Origin: Saprospiraceae bacterium
GTDB taxonomy: Bacteria; Bacteroidota; Bacteroidia; Chitinophagales; Saprospiraceae
Length of the DNA stretch: 64,000 nt
NCBI GenBank assembly: GCA_016787415.1
Contig: JAEUUT010000228.1
Span: 93,205 to 157,204, forward strand
Direction of reading: 5' to 3'
The translations under genes were made by a program, and so were the position numbers. The notes beneath the pieces were generated by a model that saw nothing but the letters and a program-made list of their open reading frames with translations, was not told the origin of the DNA and made no database searches. Shown here one piece after another: positions 50,880-59,322 of this stretch (position 1 is the stretch's first letter; each line of letters opens with the position of its first letter).

Positions 50880-53003
50880 TTACGGCCGATCCATTTTCAC
50901 TAATTTGATCACCCTTTGCCGATTGCCCTGATGCAATATTCCTACATACAAGCCTGGCGCGGCCGAACTGCCTTCCAGTGTGTTTCCATCCCATTCCAGG
51001 CGTTTTTCTCCGGAAAAATCGCCCAGTTCGAAACGGCGCACAAGACGGCCACGCAGGTCGTATATTTCAAAAGAAGCACGCGGATCGTGTATGCCAGTGG
51101 GACGAATGCTGATATGGGTGCGCGACACAAAGGGGTTAGGATATGCCGTCAAGATGGAATCTGCTGCGGCCAGGTCTTCCGTGCCGGTAAATTGCGTTTC
51201 ATCCTCGCAGTCGTCGCATAGCCAGGACGCTTCTTCTAGACACAGGAAAGCGGTGTATTTGGACAACACGCGTTCGGAAAGGCTATTGAAAAGAATGGTA
51301 TTGATGGACGAGGTGGTAGCCACTTCAGACTCCAGGCCCTGAATATGGCGTCCGTACCACATTTCCCGTACCAGAGAGTCGGAAGCCTGGATTTCCGAAT
51401 CCGGGATCGTCAGTTCATTCAGCCAGGGCTGGCCGTGAAAAACACCGTCAATTTCCAGTTGAAATGGCGCATTTCCTACATATTTCCCGATTTGCACATA
51501 AGGCCGCCGCAAGTTGATCAGGTTTCCACTGCCGCCGACCTGATAACGCCCATAGCAAAACCCGTTCTCGGCGTCGGGTTCCATACTGAATGTTTCCACC
51601 AATTCTCCCAAATTTGAAAAAATGGAGTCAAACGCCCTGGAAAGCGACTGCGTCTGGAAGGTTTTTACATAATACCCGCCCGTTTCGATGGCAAGCAGGT
51701 TGAGCAGATAAGAATTCGCGTAGTAATACGTGCCATTTGCATAAAAATAGGTGGTAACACTTTCGTTGAAATCCAGTGTAAAGAAATGTATGTCGGTGTT
51801 GATGGTTGCCAGCAAATCCTGCAACAATGCATTGGCGGCAGAAAGGCTCGAATATTGGGTTGAATTGGACGCGAGCATAATTTCTCCACCGGCGCCCACT
51901 TCCTGTATCCAGTTGATACCCGCCGACATCAAGGGTTGCAAGTTACTGTAAGTAGACAGCGGGTTGTTGAGCGACGCAAATGCCTGAATAATAGAATCGG
52001 GATGCGCCGGAACCCAGTGGTCGGCAAATTTTCCTATGTTAAAATTGGAAAAAAACAGGTTGAAAGAGTCTTTGGGCGACAGGTTGTTGAGCATGGCAAT
52101 TTTTGCTTTTTCCAGCACTTGTGCAATGGAAGGCGCATTGGTGCCCGTAGTATAATCAAGCAAGACCGCTACTTTTCGATGGTCTTCGCCGGGAATAAAC
52201 ACACCTGGCGAAACAGCCAGTTGGTAAAACTTTTCGTCGCCGTCTTCAAAAGCGCCCAGGTAGTATCCGTCGCGCAATGGCGACTCGAATTGCAGGTTGA
52301 TTTCATTGGCATACATCGTCGGCGTCAGGGTTGATCGGTAAAACTGACCGCCTGTGGAATCTGACACCGTTTCAAATACCGAAGTAGTGGACGCATCGTA
52401 ATTAGGCGGCCCAAAGCGATCATCCGACCACACCAGCAATTGCAGGTCTACCGGATTTTTGGAGGTTTTTAAAATGCTCGTCGGCAACGACAACACGCTT
52501 TTGTTGCGCAACAGGGATATGGGCTGCAACCAGGTTATTTTCACTTTCCGGGTGCCTTCATTGTCCATCGGAAACACGCGCAGTTGGTACTGTGTGGCCG
52601 AATTTTTATACAAAATAGAGGGGTCGCGGCGGCGGTGAACAATACCTTCATAAATCGTGGCTGCCGTCCACCGATCCAGAATATGCGCCTGGATGATGTC
52701 GTTTTCGCCCAGCCAAAGCCAGGAGTCGTGTACCGCGGCTCCATCCGGCAGCGAAAACGTGAGCACCACTTCCAGCGAGTCGCCGTTGGTATTAAATGTA
52801 ACGCCGCGGGCTGAAAAGGTGAGATACAGCCCACATTCCGCATAAATCCCTTTGGTACGAACGGATAGCACCGCTTCTTCGATGGTGCCCTGGCGCGTGA
52901 GCCAGGTCTGGCGCACGTCGCCTACGGAAAGTTGGGCAAAAAGGGAGGTTCCTGCCAGCAGGAACAGACAAGTAATGTACACATTTTTCATTGGCCTCGT
53001 CAT
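50880..53003 (-). CDS. Secreted VIT/vWA-like protein with T9SS type A sorting domain
   Basis: The product is 707 aa with a signal peptide (VYITCLFLLAGTSLFAQ); a second ATG at 52991 is an equally good start. Residues about 25-170 form a VIT domain (VHDSWLWLGENDIIQAHILD; TAATIYEGIVHRRRDPSILY; YQLRVFPMDNEGTRKVKITW). A vWA-like region follows (HRKVAVLLDYTTGTNAP), but the MIDAS DxSxS is replaced by DYTTG, so metal-dependent adhesion is doubtful. A Cys-containing segment (LCLEEASWLCDDCEDE) leads to the C-terminal sorting domain (ILTAYPNPFVSRTHISIRP to VIKLVKMDRP). It is a T9SS-exported surface or released protein of unknown role. Confidence 0.88.
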   Translation of the reverse strand: MTRPMKNVYITCLFLLAGTSLFAQLSVGDVRQTWLTRQGTIEEAVLSVRTKGIYAECGLYLTFSARGVTFNTNGDSLEVVLTFSLPDGAAVHDSWLWLGENDIIQAHILDRWTAATIYEGIVHRRRDPSILYKNSATQYQLRVFPMDNEGTRKVKITWLQPISLLRNKSVLSLPTSILKTSKNPVDLQLLVWSDDRFGPPNYDASTTSVFETVSDSTGGQFYRSTLTPTMYANEINLQFESPLRDGYYLGAFEDGDEKFYQLAVSPGVFIPGEDHRKVAVLLDYTTGTNAPSIAQVLEKAKIAMLNNLSPKDSFNLFFSNFNIGKFADHWVPAHPDSIIQAFASLNNPLSTYSNLQPLMSAGINWIQEVGAGGEIMLASNSTQYSSLSAANALLQDLLATINTDIHFFTLDFNESVTTYFYANGTYYYANSYLLNLLAIETGGYYVKTFQTQSLSRAFDSIFSNLGELVETFSMEPDAENGFCYGRYQVGGSGNLINLRRPYVQIGKYVGNAPFQLEIDGVFHGQPWLNELTIPDSEIQASDSLVREMWYGRHIQGLESEVATTSSINTILFNSLSERVLSKYTAFLCLEEASWLCDDCEDETQFTGTEDLAAADSILTAYPNPFVSRTHISIRPTGIHDPRASFEIYDLRGRLVRRFELGDFSGEKRLEWDGNTLEGSSAAPGLYVGILHQGNRQRVIKLVKMDRP

Positions 53004-53017
53004 GTTTTATGGTGAAC

Positions 53018-53047
53018 AAATATCCGCCGAATCGGCGGGAGATATTT
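53018..53047 (-). terminator. Hairpin downstream of the 53123-54652 gene
   Basis: CCGCCG-AAT-CGGCGG at 53023-53037 is extended by AAATAT/ATATTT flanks. It lies about 75 bp after the stop of the upstream gene and just before the start of the VIT-domain gene. There is only a weak T-run on the exit side, so termination is tentative. Confidence 0.35.
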
Positions 53048-53122
53048 TCACAACGACGAGGTACAAATGAATGCTGGCAGGAATGTAGGCGCCTTTTCGC
53101 TAATCGCCGACAGATGGTCTAA

Positions 53123-54652
53123 CTACTGCTTTATTCCTTTTAACAGAATACTTTCGTGCTGATTTTGAATGTGTAGCAAATACATGCCGTTTGGAATATG
53201 TTCGAGCGAAATACCCGTTCCGACCTGCGTCCGGCCTTTCCGGTATATTTTTCCGGTGACGTCCATCAGTTCTATTTCAACAGGGAATGGTTGTGCTGTA
53301 CGGGAATTTTTCAGGTAAACTTCGGACGTAGCAGGATTGGGAAATAACTGCCAGCCGGCCACCTCTGCCGGCGCGTCGGTTCCGGTCGAAGTATTTTCGC
53401 ATGAAAAATGAAGGGCGAACTGCCTGGGCCAGGGCAGGTTGTCGTTGTGCAGCACCGTCGTGCCGATGCTGAACTGCGCGTTCCTGAAATTGGAACCAAA
53501 AACGGCCTTTTCGGCATTGCTGCAAATAAAAGGATACGAATCATAGAAAAAACCGTTGGAGCCTTCCAGCAGCACCGTGTCCTGATAATCAGCACCATAG
53601 GATTTAACAGCAAACCCTTCTGGCGTCGGGTATTCCAGCAACAGTTGGTCGCAAAACGGTTTCATGTAAAAATGCAAGTAGTCCGGAATCAGCGCATTGC
53701 CCCGAACCGAATCGGAACGCAACAGGTCGCCTTCCGCAGAGTAGGTTTTAAGGCGATAGGCAGGCGCCACCCCTTGATCTTCCTCAAAATCATTGGAAAG
53801 AAGCAGCGGGCGACCGTTGAACACCGCACCCTTGGGATGCTCATCGAAAGTGATGTATTTGTGTACGCGTATCCATTGCACCTGAAAAGCCGTATCCAGC
53901 CGGGCGATGTAGTTGACGTAACCCGTAAACGGATCCGGTTCCGGCACCGTCATATTGTTGAAAAAAGCGCCCGGAGAAGCCGTTCCCACGGCATACAGGC
54001 GGCCTTCCTCATCGAGCGACATCTGGCTGATGGTGCGGATGTCGACGACCATTTCAGCCTGTAAGGTTCCATCAAACCCATAGCGACGCAGGCTGGAATA
54101 AATACCATCGTACATGCCCGACACAAACACTTCGCTGGCGCTGGCGGTCATGGTCCAGCCGATGCGGTCTTCCGGCAAGTCGCTCACGTCGGTGTGTATC
54201 CAGAGGATTTGCCCTTCTTCATCGATCCTGGCGATAAAAAAACTGGAATTCCAGAAATCGCCTGGCAGCACCCAGCCTGGCGCGAGGCGGAATGAATCGA
54301 CGTAGCCGCCGGTGACGATCAGTTGCTGATCGGGGGTAACGATCATGTCGCAAATGCGGGCCACATTGCCCGGGAATTCGCGGCGCCAGAGCAGGGTGCC
54401 ATCAGGCGCATATTTGCTCAGCACGGGGTCGCCCGCGGGGAACAGCCCGGCAATGCCCGTTTCTCCGGGCTGCATTTTTACATTGACCGTAGAAGCCGTA
54501 TAAAAATGGCCGGCCAGGTCGAGCGCACCGGCCGTCAGCATACCTGTATCCTGCATGTGCAGGGTTTCGACGCCGTCAAAAAGCAGTTGGGAAAAGAGGA
54601 GGCGGGGTGCAAAAGCGAGTACAATCAGGAAGGCGGAAATCGTTTGGCGCAT
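53123..54652 (-). CDS. Secreted beta-propeller-like protein with T9SS type A sorting domain
   Basis: The product is 509 aa from the ATG at 54652 (MRQTISAFLIVLAFAPRLLF), which opens the signal peptide. The body has repeated propeller-like segments: LSKYAPDGTLLWRREFPGNV, IARIDEEGQILWIHTDVSDL, LRRYGFDGTLQAEMVVD and IARLDTAFQVQWIRVHKYI, as in SBBP-type repeats. The C-terminus (GWQLFPNPATSEVYLKNSR to ESILLKGIKQ) is a T9SS type A sorting domain. The function is unknown; such proteins are exported and attached or released. Confidence 0.88.
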   Translation of the reverse strand: MRQTISAFLIVLAFAPRLLFSQLLFDGVETLHMQDTGMLTAGALDLAGHFYTASTVNVKMQPGETGIAGLFPAGDPVLSKYAPDGTLLWRREFPGNVARICDMIVTPDQQLIVTGGYVDSFRLAPGWVLPGDFWNSSFFIARIDEEGQILWIHTDVSDLPEDRIGWTMTASASEVFVSGMYDGIYSSLRRYGFDGTLQAEMVVDIRTISQMSLDEEGRLYAVGTASPGAFFNNMTVPEPDPFTGYVNYIARLDTAFQVQWIRVHKYITFDEHPKGAVFNGRPLLLSNDFEEDQGVAPAYRLKTYSAEGDLLRSDSVRGNALIPDYLHFYMKPFCDQLLLEYPTPEGFAVKSYGADYQDTVLLEGSNGFFYDSYPFICSNAEKAVFGSNFRNAQFSIGTTVLHNDNLPWPRQFALHFSCENTSTGTDAPAEVAGWQLFPNPATSEVYLKNSRTAQPFPVEIELMDVTGKIYRKGRTQVGTGISLEHIPNGMYLLHIQNQHESILLKGIKQ

Positions 54653-54760
54653 GGATGTTTTTTGGGGGCAAATTTGGGAGGATTGGAGGAGAGAAGGCGG
54701 GTGAAGGCGGGGGTTTGTCGGGAGATGGCGAAGGCGAGGGGAGATTTTCATATGGATATA

Positions 54761-55000
54761 CCGTTCGGCTTCGCCTCACTAAAAAAGGACTTTGGATTGG
54801 ACGGATAAAGCGGATTTTATGGATTTTAAGTGGCCTGTCGGCCACTAAATTGATTGTTTTTTGATGTTTCTGTGTTCGATGAACTCGTTTATCACAACAG
54901 AATAAATCAAACCAAGTGGCCGTCAGGCCACTTAAAATCCATAAAATCCGCTTAATCCGCCCGATCCAAAGTTAAATTCCCGTGAGGCGAAGCCGAACGG
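54761..55000. repeat. Long inverted repeat, 86-bp arms, about 87% paired (GCGGAT/GTGGCC type)
   Basis: Arms 54761-54846 and 54915-55000 differ at about 11 of 86 positions, mostly in one central patch; the loop is 68 bp. The conserved text is CCGTTCGGCTTCGCCTCAC, TTTGGAT, AAGCGGATTTTATGG and AAGTGGCCTG. The last parts match the element at 27130-27497. It fills most of the 361-bp gap between the propeller-like gene and the carboxylesterase gene; the rest of the gap shows nothing else. Confidence 0.92.
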
Positions 55001-55013
55001 CTCATCCAAATCC

Positions 55014-56615
55014 CTACGGCGCCACCAACTCCATCAAATCCTTATCCTGCTGCGATTTCACCACACACTGGTTGTCGAAGTACATCGTGGGCGTATTGCG
55101 CGTATTGTACGCCTGCCAGCGCGGCAGCCCCGGATGGTTTGGATTGCCGGTACGGGCGAAATTGATCCAGGACTGGCTCATTTTTGCCGCCAGTACTTCC
55201 GCTTGTCTGCCGCCACCCGTCATTTCCTTGCAACGGCCGATGTTGTTGAACATAAATGGCAGTTCCATACAGTGCAGGGCCTTGTATTTGCCATCCAGCA
55301 CAGGCGATTGCCAGGTAAACAGGTACATGTACACCGGCGCGCCGCCCGCTACCGACGATTTCAGGTTGGCCTGCACCACGGCGCCGGGCCGGAAACGCGT
55401 GTCGATGTCGATCAGGTCGGAAGGTTTGGTATCCAGCGGCCAGGCCTTTTTCACCGCAGCAGTGTAGGCATCGGCTTTGTCGCCGTATTGTTTTTTGATA
55501 AACTCGTTGACCTGTTCCTGCGTGCCATTGGTAAGGCCGGCCATGAGCGAGGAGAAAAACTCGTTTTTGGTGGTGCCCAGCATCAGCGGGATGTTTTTCG
55601 AGAGTTCCATCGCTTCATTGGAGAACAACTGGTATGGTAGCACCTCACCGTCGCGGCTGGGCCCCCAACTCAGTCCGAAACCAATAACAGGTTTCCCTTC
55701 CGCTTTCATTTGGGCTTCGATGGTTTTCAGGGCTTTTTTGCCCGCTGCGGCTAGTTGCGGGTACGGGATGGTTTGCAGAGAATCCACCTGTTCGGGTTTC
55801 AGGCCCAGCGTTTTCAGTACCTCGGCGGCAATCGCCTGTGTTTCCGTTTTCTCCAGCATGGCCGTGCGGAACGAGCCGCTCTGGTTGATGGCTTTGTGGA
55901 ACAGCCCTTTCGCCGAAGGCATGGCCATGAGCGTATTCACTTTGGCGCCACCGCCAGACTGACCGGAAATGGTTACGTTGTTGGGGTCGCCACCAAAATT
56001 GGAGATGTTCGTTTTCACCCATTCCAGCGCCGCCACCATGTCGAGAATGCTGAGGTTGGCCGACTGTTTGTACTTGCCGCCGTAGGCCGACAGGTCAAGA
56101 AAGCCTAAAATATTGAGCCGGTGATTGATGGAAACGACCACCATGTCGCCTTTTTTGCTCAGGTTTTCGCCATCATAGGAAGGCAGTTCCTGCGAAGAAC
56201 CGGCTGTGAAGCCGCCGCCGTGAATCCAGAACAGTACCGGGCGTTTTTTGCCGTCGTTCAGACCGGGCGTCCACACATTCAGTACCAGGCAGTTTTCGTT
56301 GGGGTAGCCCCAGTTATGGTTGAATACAAACTCAATTTCATCAGAAACAGATGTCGTCGGGTCGATCAGCGGGCACACGGGGCCGTAGGTCATCGAACTA
56401 CGCACACCTGTCCAGGGCGCCGGTTTTTGCGGCGGCATAAAACGCGCGGCCTGGGCATACGGAATGCCTTTGAAGGTGTTGATGCCGTTGTTGATGTAGC
56501 CGCGCACCTGACCAGATTCAGTGCTGGTAACGGCTACTTTTTCGCCGGTACGCAATTGTGCGAAAGCGGCGTTCAAAACCAGAGAAAAGAGAAGGGTAAT
56601 GGTTAATTTATTCAT
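55014..56615 (-). CDS. Secreted type B carboxylesterase
   Basis: The 533-aa product has a signal peptide (MNKLTITLLFSLVLNAAFA). The carboxylesterase fold (PF00135) is clear: YINNGINTFKGIPYAQAARF, CLVLNVWTP, oxyanion-hole HGGGF (residues 132-136), nucleophile elbow GQSGG with Ser220 (the usual residue before Ser is Glu), an acid in GTTKNEFFS and a His in LHCMELPFMFNN. It hydrolyses carboxylic esters in the periplasm or outside. No T9SS domain is present. It lies near another esterase gene (56795-58363), the two separated by a 45-bp-arm inverted repeat. Confidence 0.93.
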   Translation of the reverse strand: MNKLTITLLFSLVLNAAFAQLRTGEKVAVTSTESGQVRGYINNGINTFKGIPYAQAARFMPPQKPAPWTGVRSSMTYGPVCPLIDPTTSVSDEIEFVFNHNWGYPNENCLVLNVWTPGLNDGKKRPVLFWIHGGGFTAGSSQELPSYDGENLSKKGDMVVVSINHRLNILGFLDLSAYGGKYKQSANLSILDMVAALEWVKTNISNFGGDPNNVTISGQSGGGAKVNTLMAMPSAKGLFHKAINQSGSFRTAMLEKTETQAIAAEVLKTLGLKPEQVDSLQTIPYPQLAAAGKKALKTIEAQMKAEGKPVIGFGLSWGPSRDGEVLPYQLFSNEAMELSKNIPLMLGTTKNEFFSSLMAGLTNGTQEQVNEFIKKQYGDKADAYTAAVKKAWPLDTKPSDLIDIDTRFRPGAVVQANLKSSVAGGAPVYMYLFTWQSPVLDGKYKALHCMELPFMFNNIGRCKEMTGGGRQAEVLAAKMSQSWINFARTGNPNHPGLPRWQAYNTRNTPTMYFDNQCVVKSQQDKDLMELVAP

Positions 56616-56662
56616 GGTAAATGATTTTATGTGTTTTTTATGTGTTTTTTATGTGTTTTGGT

Positions 56663-56774
56663 GTTTTGGTGTTTTTGTGTTTTGGAGGGCTTCGGGCTTG
56701 GCATTTGTTTATATCGGAATTGACTTTTTCAAATGCCAAGCCCGAAGCCCTCCAAAACACAAAAACACCAAAAC
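56663..56774. repeat. Long inverted repeat, perfect 45-bp arms (TTTTGTG type)
   Basis: Arms 56663-56707 and 56730-56774 pair perfectly; the loop is 22 bp. Direct ATGTGTTTTTT heptad-like units extend the left side. The text GTTTTTGTGTTTTGGAGGGC, then TTCGGGCTTGGCATTTG is almost the same as the arm at 50654-50708, yet differences (CGGG versus CGCG) are matched in both arms here. Confidence 0.93.
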
Positions 56775-56794
56775 CCAAAAACACTTAGCCGCCC

Positions 56795-58363
56795 CTATTT
56801 CAGCGCTTCCGCAATCGCCTTGTCGATCATTTTTTCCATGATCTTGTAGCCAGCCAGCGAAGGGTGTACGCCGTCATCGGCCAGTTCGACAGGCAGACCG
56901 TTGCGCGCGTCTTTCATGGCCGAGTGGTAATCGACCCAAATGCAATCGTTTTTCTGCGCGTATTTTTTAATCATGGCATTGAGTTGCAGCACCTTGTCGG
57001 CAGGTTTCATGCCAGGGTTCCAGGGAAAATCGTAAGCAGGCAGCACGGAGCACAAGATGACGCGGATACCGTTTGCTTTGGCAAGTTCTGCCATCGAGGC
57101 GATGTTGCCGGCCACGGTCTCCAGCGAAATCGGGCCGGTGTTTTCGGCAATGTCATTGATACCCGCTTTGATAACCACCACGGCAGGTTTCAGGTCGATC
57201 ACATCCTGCCGGAAACGCAGCAGCATTTGCGGGGTGGTTTGCCCGCTGATACCGCGGTTGACGTAGGGTTTTCCGGCAAAATAGGCCGAATCGGTGGTCG
57301 ACCAGAATTCTGTGATGGAATTGCCCATGAACACCACGCGCTTTTCGCCGGGTTTCAGTTTGGGCAGGGCGCGGTTGTCGGCTGCGTACCGCCCGAGCCA
57401 GGGCCAGTCTTCTTGCATACGTTTTTCTCCTTGTTCTTTCCAGTTTGCTATTTGGGCGCGTTCAAATCGCGAACGCAACTGAGCATTCTGTTTGGTGGTG
57501 GTTAAATTCTGCATCCAGAGCCAGGATTCGAACTCCTTGGCCCACATATCCGACGGCAGTCCCTGTGTCCGCAATCCGAAACCGTGGCCGCCACTCGCGT
57601 ACACGTGCATTTCCGCAGGAACACCTGCTGCCTGCCATTTGCGATACAGGTCGGGGTTTCCAGCAGCAATGGCGTCGTCGGCAGCATAGGCCAGGAACAT
57701 TGGTGGCGCATGGGCGCGTACGGCGCCACCCAGCACAGCGCCCGTGTAGGCATAAATGGGTGCGATAAAATCGGGGCGGCTTTCGGCATCATACGTCTGC
57801 GCTACCGAGGCTACGAGTGTTCCGCCTGCCGAAAAGCCGATCATACCGATACGGTCGGCGTCGATGCCCAGTTCGGCGGCATGCCTGCGGGCGTAGCGCA
57901 CCGCTTCCTGCCCGTCGGCTACGGCCAGCGGCACTATCGGCATGTTTACGGAGTCAATACGGGCAAAATTCAGGGTTTGCATATCATTCGGAAATTCGGG
58001 ATCGGCTTCCATACCGCCGTTCAGTACGCGGTATTTGAGCATCAAAGCGGTAATGCCGCGTTCATTGAGCCAGGCGGCCACATCGTAGCCTTCGTGGCCA
58101 ACTGCCAGGCCGCGAAAGGCGCCACCCGGGCATACAATCACCGCCACGCCATTCGGGCGCGGTGCTTTGAAAATGGTGAGCGTAGGGTCTTTTACATTGC
58201 TCGTCCAGATGACGTTCTGTTGGGGCATCGTGTCGGTGCGCTCGGGGTATTTCCAGTTTTCGGAGCCGGGTGCAACGCCGGGATACAGGCGAACAACTTG
58301 CTGGGCATGGGACATGGTGAAAATAGCCGACAGCAAAACGGAGAACAGCAGTATTTTTTTCAT
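56795..58363 (-). CDS. Two-domain secreted esterase: alpha/beta hydrolase fused to SGNH/GDSL hydrolase
   Basis: The 522-aa product has a signal peptide (MKKILLFSVLLSAIFTMSHA). Residues about 22-290 are an alpha/beta hydrolase: oxyanion PGGAFRG, nucleophile GFSAGG (Ser178), acid Asp230 (AYAADD) and His260 (SGGHGFG). Residues about 340-520 are an SGNH hydrolase: block I GNSITEFW (Ser349), GQTTPQMLLRF, block III GINDI and block V DDGVHPSLAGY. Both catalytic sets are complete. Such fusions are found in carbohydrate acetyl-esterase systems, so deacetylation of a polysaccharide is plausible but not proven. Confidence 0.93.
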   Translation of the reverse strand: MKKILLFSVLLSAIFTMSHAQQVVRLYPGVAPGSENWKYPERTDTMPQQNVIWTSNVKDPTLTIFKAPRPNGVAVIVCPGGAFRGLAVGHEGYDVAAWLNERGITALMLKYRVLNGGMEADPEFPNDMQTLNFARIDSVNMPIVPLAVADGQEAVRYARRHAAELGIDADRIGMIGFSAGGTLVASVAQTYDAESRPDFIAPIYAYTGAVLGGAVRAHAPPMFLAYAADDAIAAGNPDLYRKWQAAGVPAEMHVYASGGHGFGLRTQGLPSDMWAKEFESWLWMQNLTTTKQNAQLRSRFERAQIANWKEQGEKRMQEDWPWLGRYAADNRALPKLKPGEKRVVFMGNSITEFWSTTDSAYFAGKPYVNRGISGQTTPQMLLRFRQDVIDLKPAVVVIKAGINDIAENTGPISLETVAGNIASMAELAKANGIRVILCSVLPAYDFPWNPGMKPADKVLQLNAMIKKYAQKNDCIWVDYHSAMKDARNGLPVELADDGVHPSLAGYKIMEKMIDKAIAEALK

Positions 58364-58389
58364 AAATGGGAGGAAGGTACATTTTTGAG

Positions 58390-58397
58390 CAAATGTA
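58390..58397 (-). promoter_or_regulatory. Predicted -7 box of the fused esterase gene
   Basis: TACATTTG on the minus strand (58397-58390), 26 nt upstream of the ATG at 58363. Confidence 0.4.
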
Positions 58398-58452
58398 AGC
58401 GCATGATGGGGATTTTTAGGCGGGTTCTGAAAAGCCTCAGCAGGCTACAAAC

Positions 58453-58496
58453 AAAAACTGGCCTATTCCACATAGAAGTGGAACAGGCCAGTTTTT
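58453..58496. terminator. Hairpin terminator-like element
   Basis: AAAAACTGGCCTATTCCAC (58453-58471) pairs with GTGGAACAGGCCAGTTTTT (58478-58496) with one mismatch and a 6-nt loop. A and T runs at the outer ends fit a bidirectional intrinsic terminator. It is downstream of the 58678-59301 gene. Confidence 0.6.
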
Positions 58497-58498
58497 AT

Positions 58499-58654
58499 AG
58501 CATGCTGAGATTTCCCTGCCGAGGCGAAAACAGGAAAATTTTATTTCCAGCGAGGCAAATTTCGCAGTCGGATGCGGGCTATCCGGCGAGAAATTTAACG
58601 AAACTGCAAATAAAATTTTTCGTTTGCAGCCCGGCAAGAGAAATCTCAACATGC
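58499..58654. repeat. Imperfect long inverted repeat
   Basis: AGCATGCTGAGATTTCCCTG at 58499 pairs with the inverse of the sequence ending 58654, and pairing continues at roughly 75-80% through GAAAATTTTATTT toward GCCGG near the centre. With the hairpin at 58453 it fills the 314-bp gap. Its arms are more diverged than those of other elements here. Confidence 0.75.
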
Positions 58655-58677
58655 TCTTAGGCGCAGCAACAAATTTG

Positions 58678-59301
58678 CTACCAGGGCAATCCGTTGTATT
58701 TCTGTGCAGCAGGTACCAGGCGATCGAGTGCTGTACGGGCATCGATGAATTGTCGTGGAGAAATATCAGCCATCGGAGTCTCGTTCAGCAAGGAAAAATC
58801 AAGTCGGCCATTTTGTTCCCTTGCCATAAAGTACACATTGAAACCAGGCACCCTTACCAGACTCACCTCGGTATTTTTTAGTCCGTTGGCTTTGCGCACA
58901 TCCTCAAACAGTTGCACATAAGAGCGATTCCCCAACTGAGCAGTTTGCCATTTACCATTTATCTGTTCTACCTCAATGGAGGTGATCACCATACCATTGG
59001 CATCCAGTACCGGGTATGTAGCGCGATTTATGGGGCGAATGATGGATTTGGGGTCGCTGGTATTTTTGTAGGCGCGCAGGTCTTCCAGACCGATTATTTG
59101 ATGATCGATACGCTGCCCTAAAGTGGCTTTTTCGAGCGAACTGGCCGAAATTCGGTCAGATGGAGGGAAAGCACTCAGCGTGGCCAGTTGTTTGTAATCC
59201 TGTAAGGCCTTGTTTGCGGCTTCTTCCCTTTGGTTGTTTTGAGCCTGCGCAGTCAGTGCCAGACAAAGGAAGAATGGAAGCAGAAATTGTTGAATTTTCA
59301 T
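58678..59301 (-). CDS. Secreted protein of unknown function, paired with a cysteine protease gene
   Basis: The 207-aa product has a signal peptide (MKIQQFLLPFFLCLALTAQA). I do not recognise a family. Visible segments are LGQRIDHQIIGLEDLRAYKN, a middle ATYPVLDANGMVITSIEVEQ, LGNRSYVQLFEDVRK and SLVRVPGFNVYFMAREQNGR. The mixed alpha/beta pattern with a central hydrophobic sheet could be a small binding domain. It starts 21 bp after the papain-like protease gene on the same strand, so it is probably co-transcribed. It might be a substrate, inhibitor or partner of the protease, but nothing in the sequence proves this. Confidence 0.78.
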   Translation of the reverse strand: MKIQQFLLPFFLCLALTAQAQNNQREEAANKALQDYKQLATLSAFPPSDRISASSLEKATLGQRIDHQIIGLEDLRAYKNTSDPKSIIRPINRATYPVLDANGMVITSIEVEQINGKWQTAQLGNRSYVQLFEDVRKANGLKNTEVSLVRVPGFNVYFMAREQNGRLDFSLLNETPMADISPRQFIDARTALDRLVPAAQKYNGLPW

Positions 59302-59322
59302 GGCAAATCTTTTTTGAGGTGG

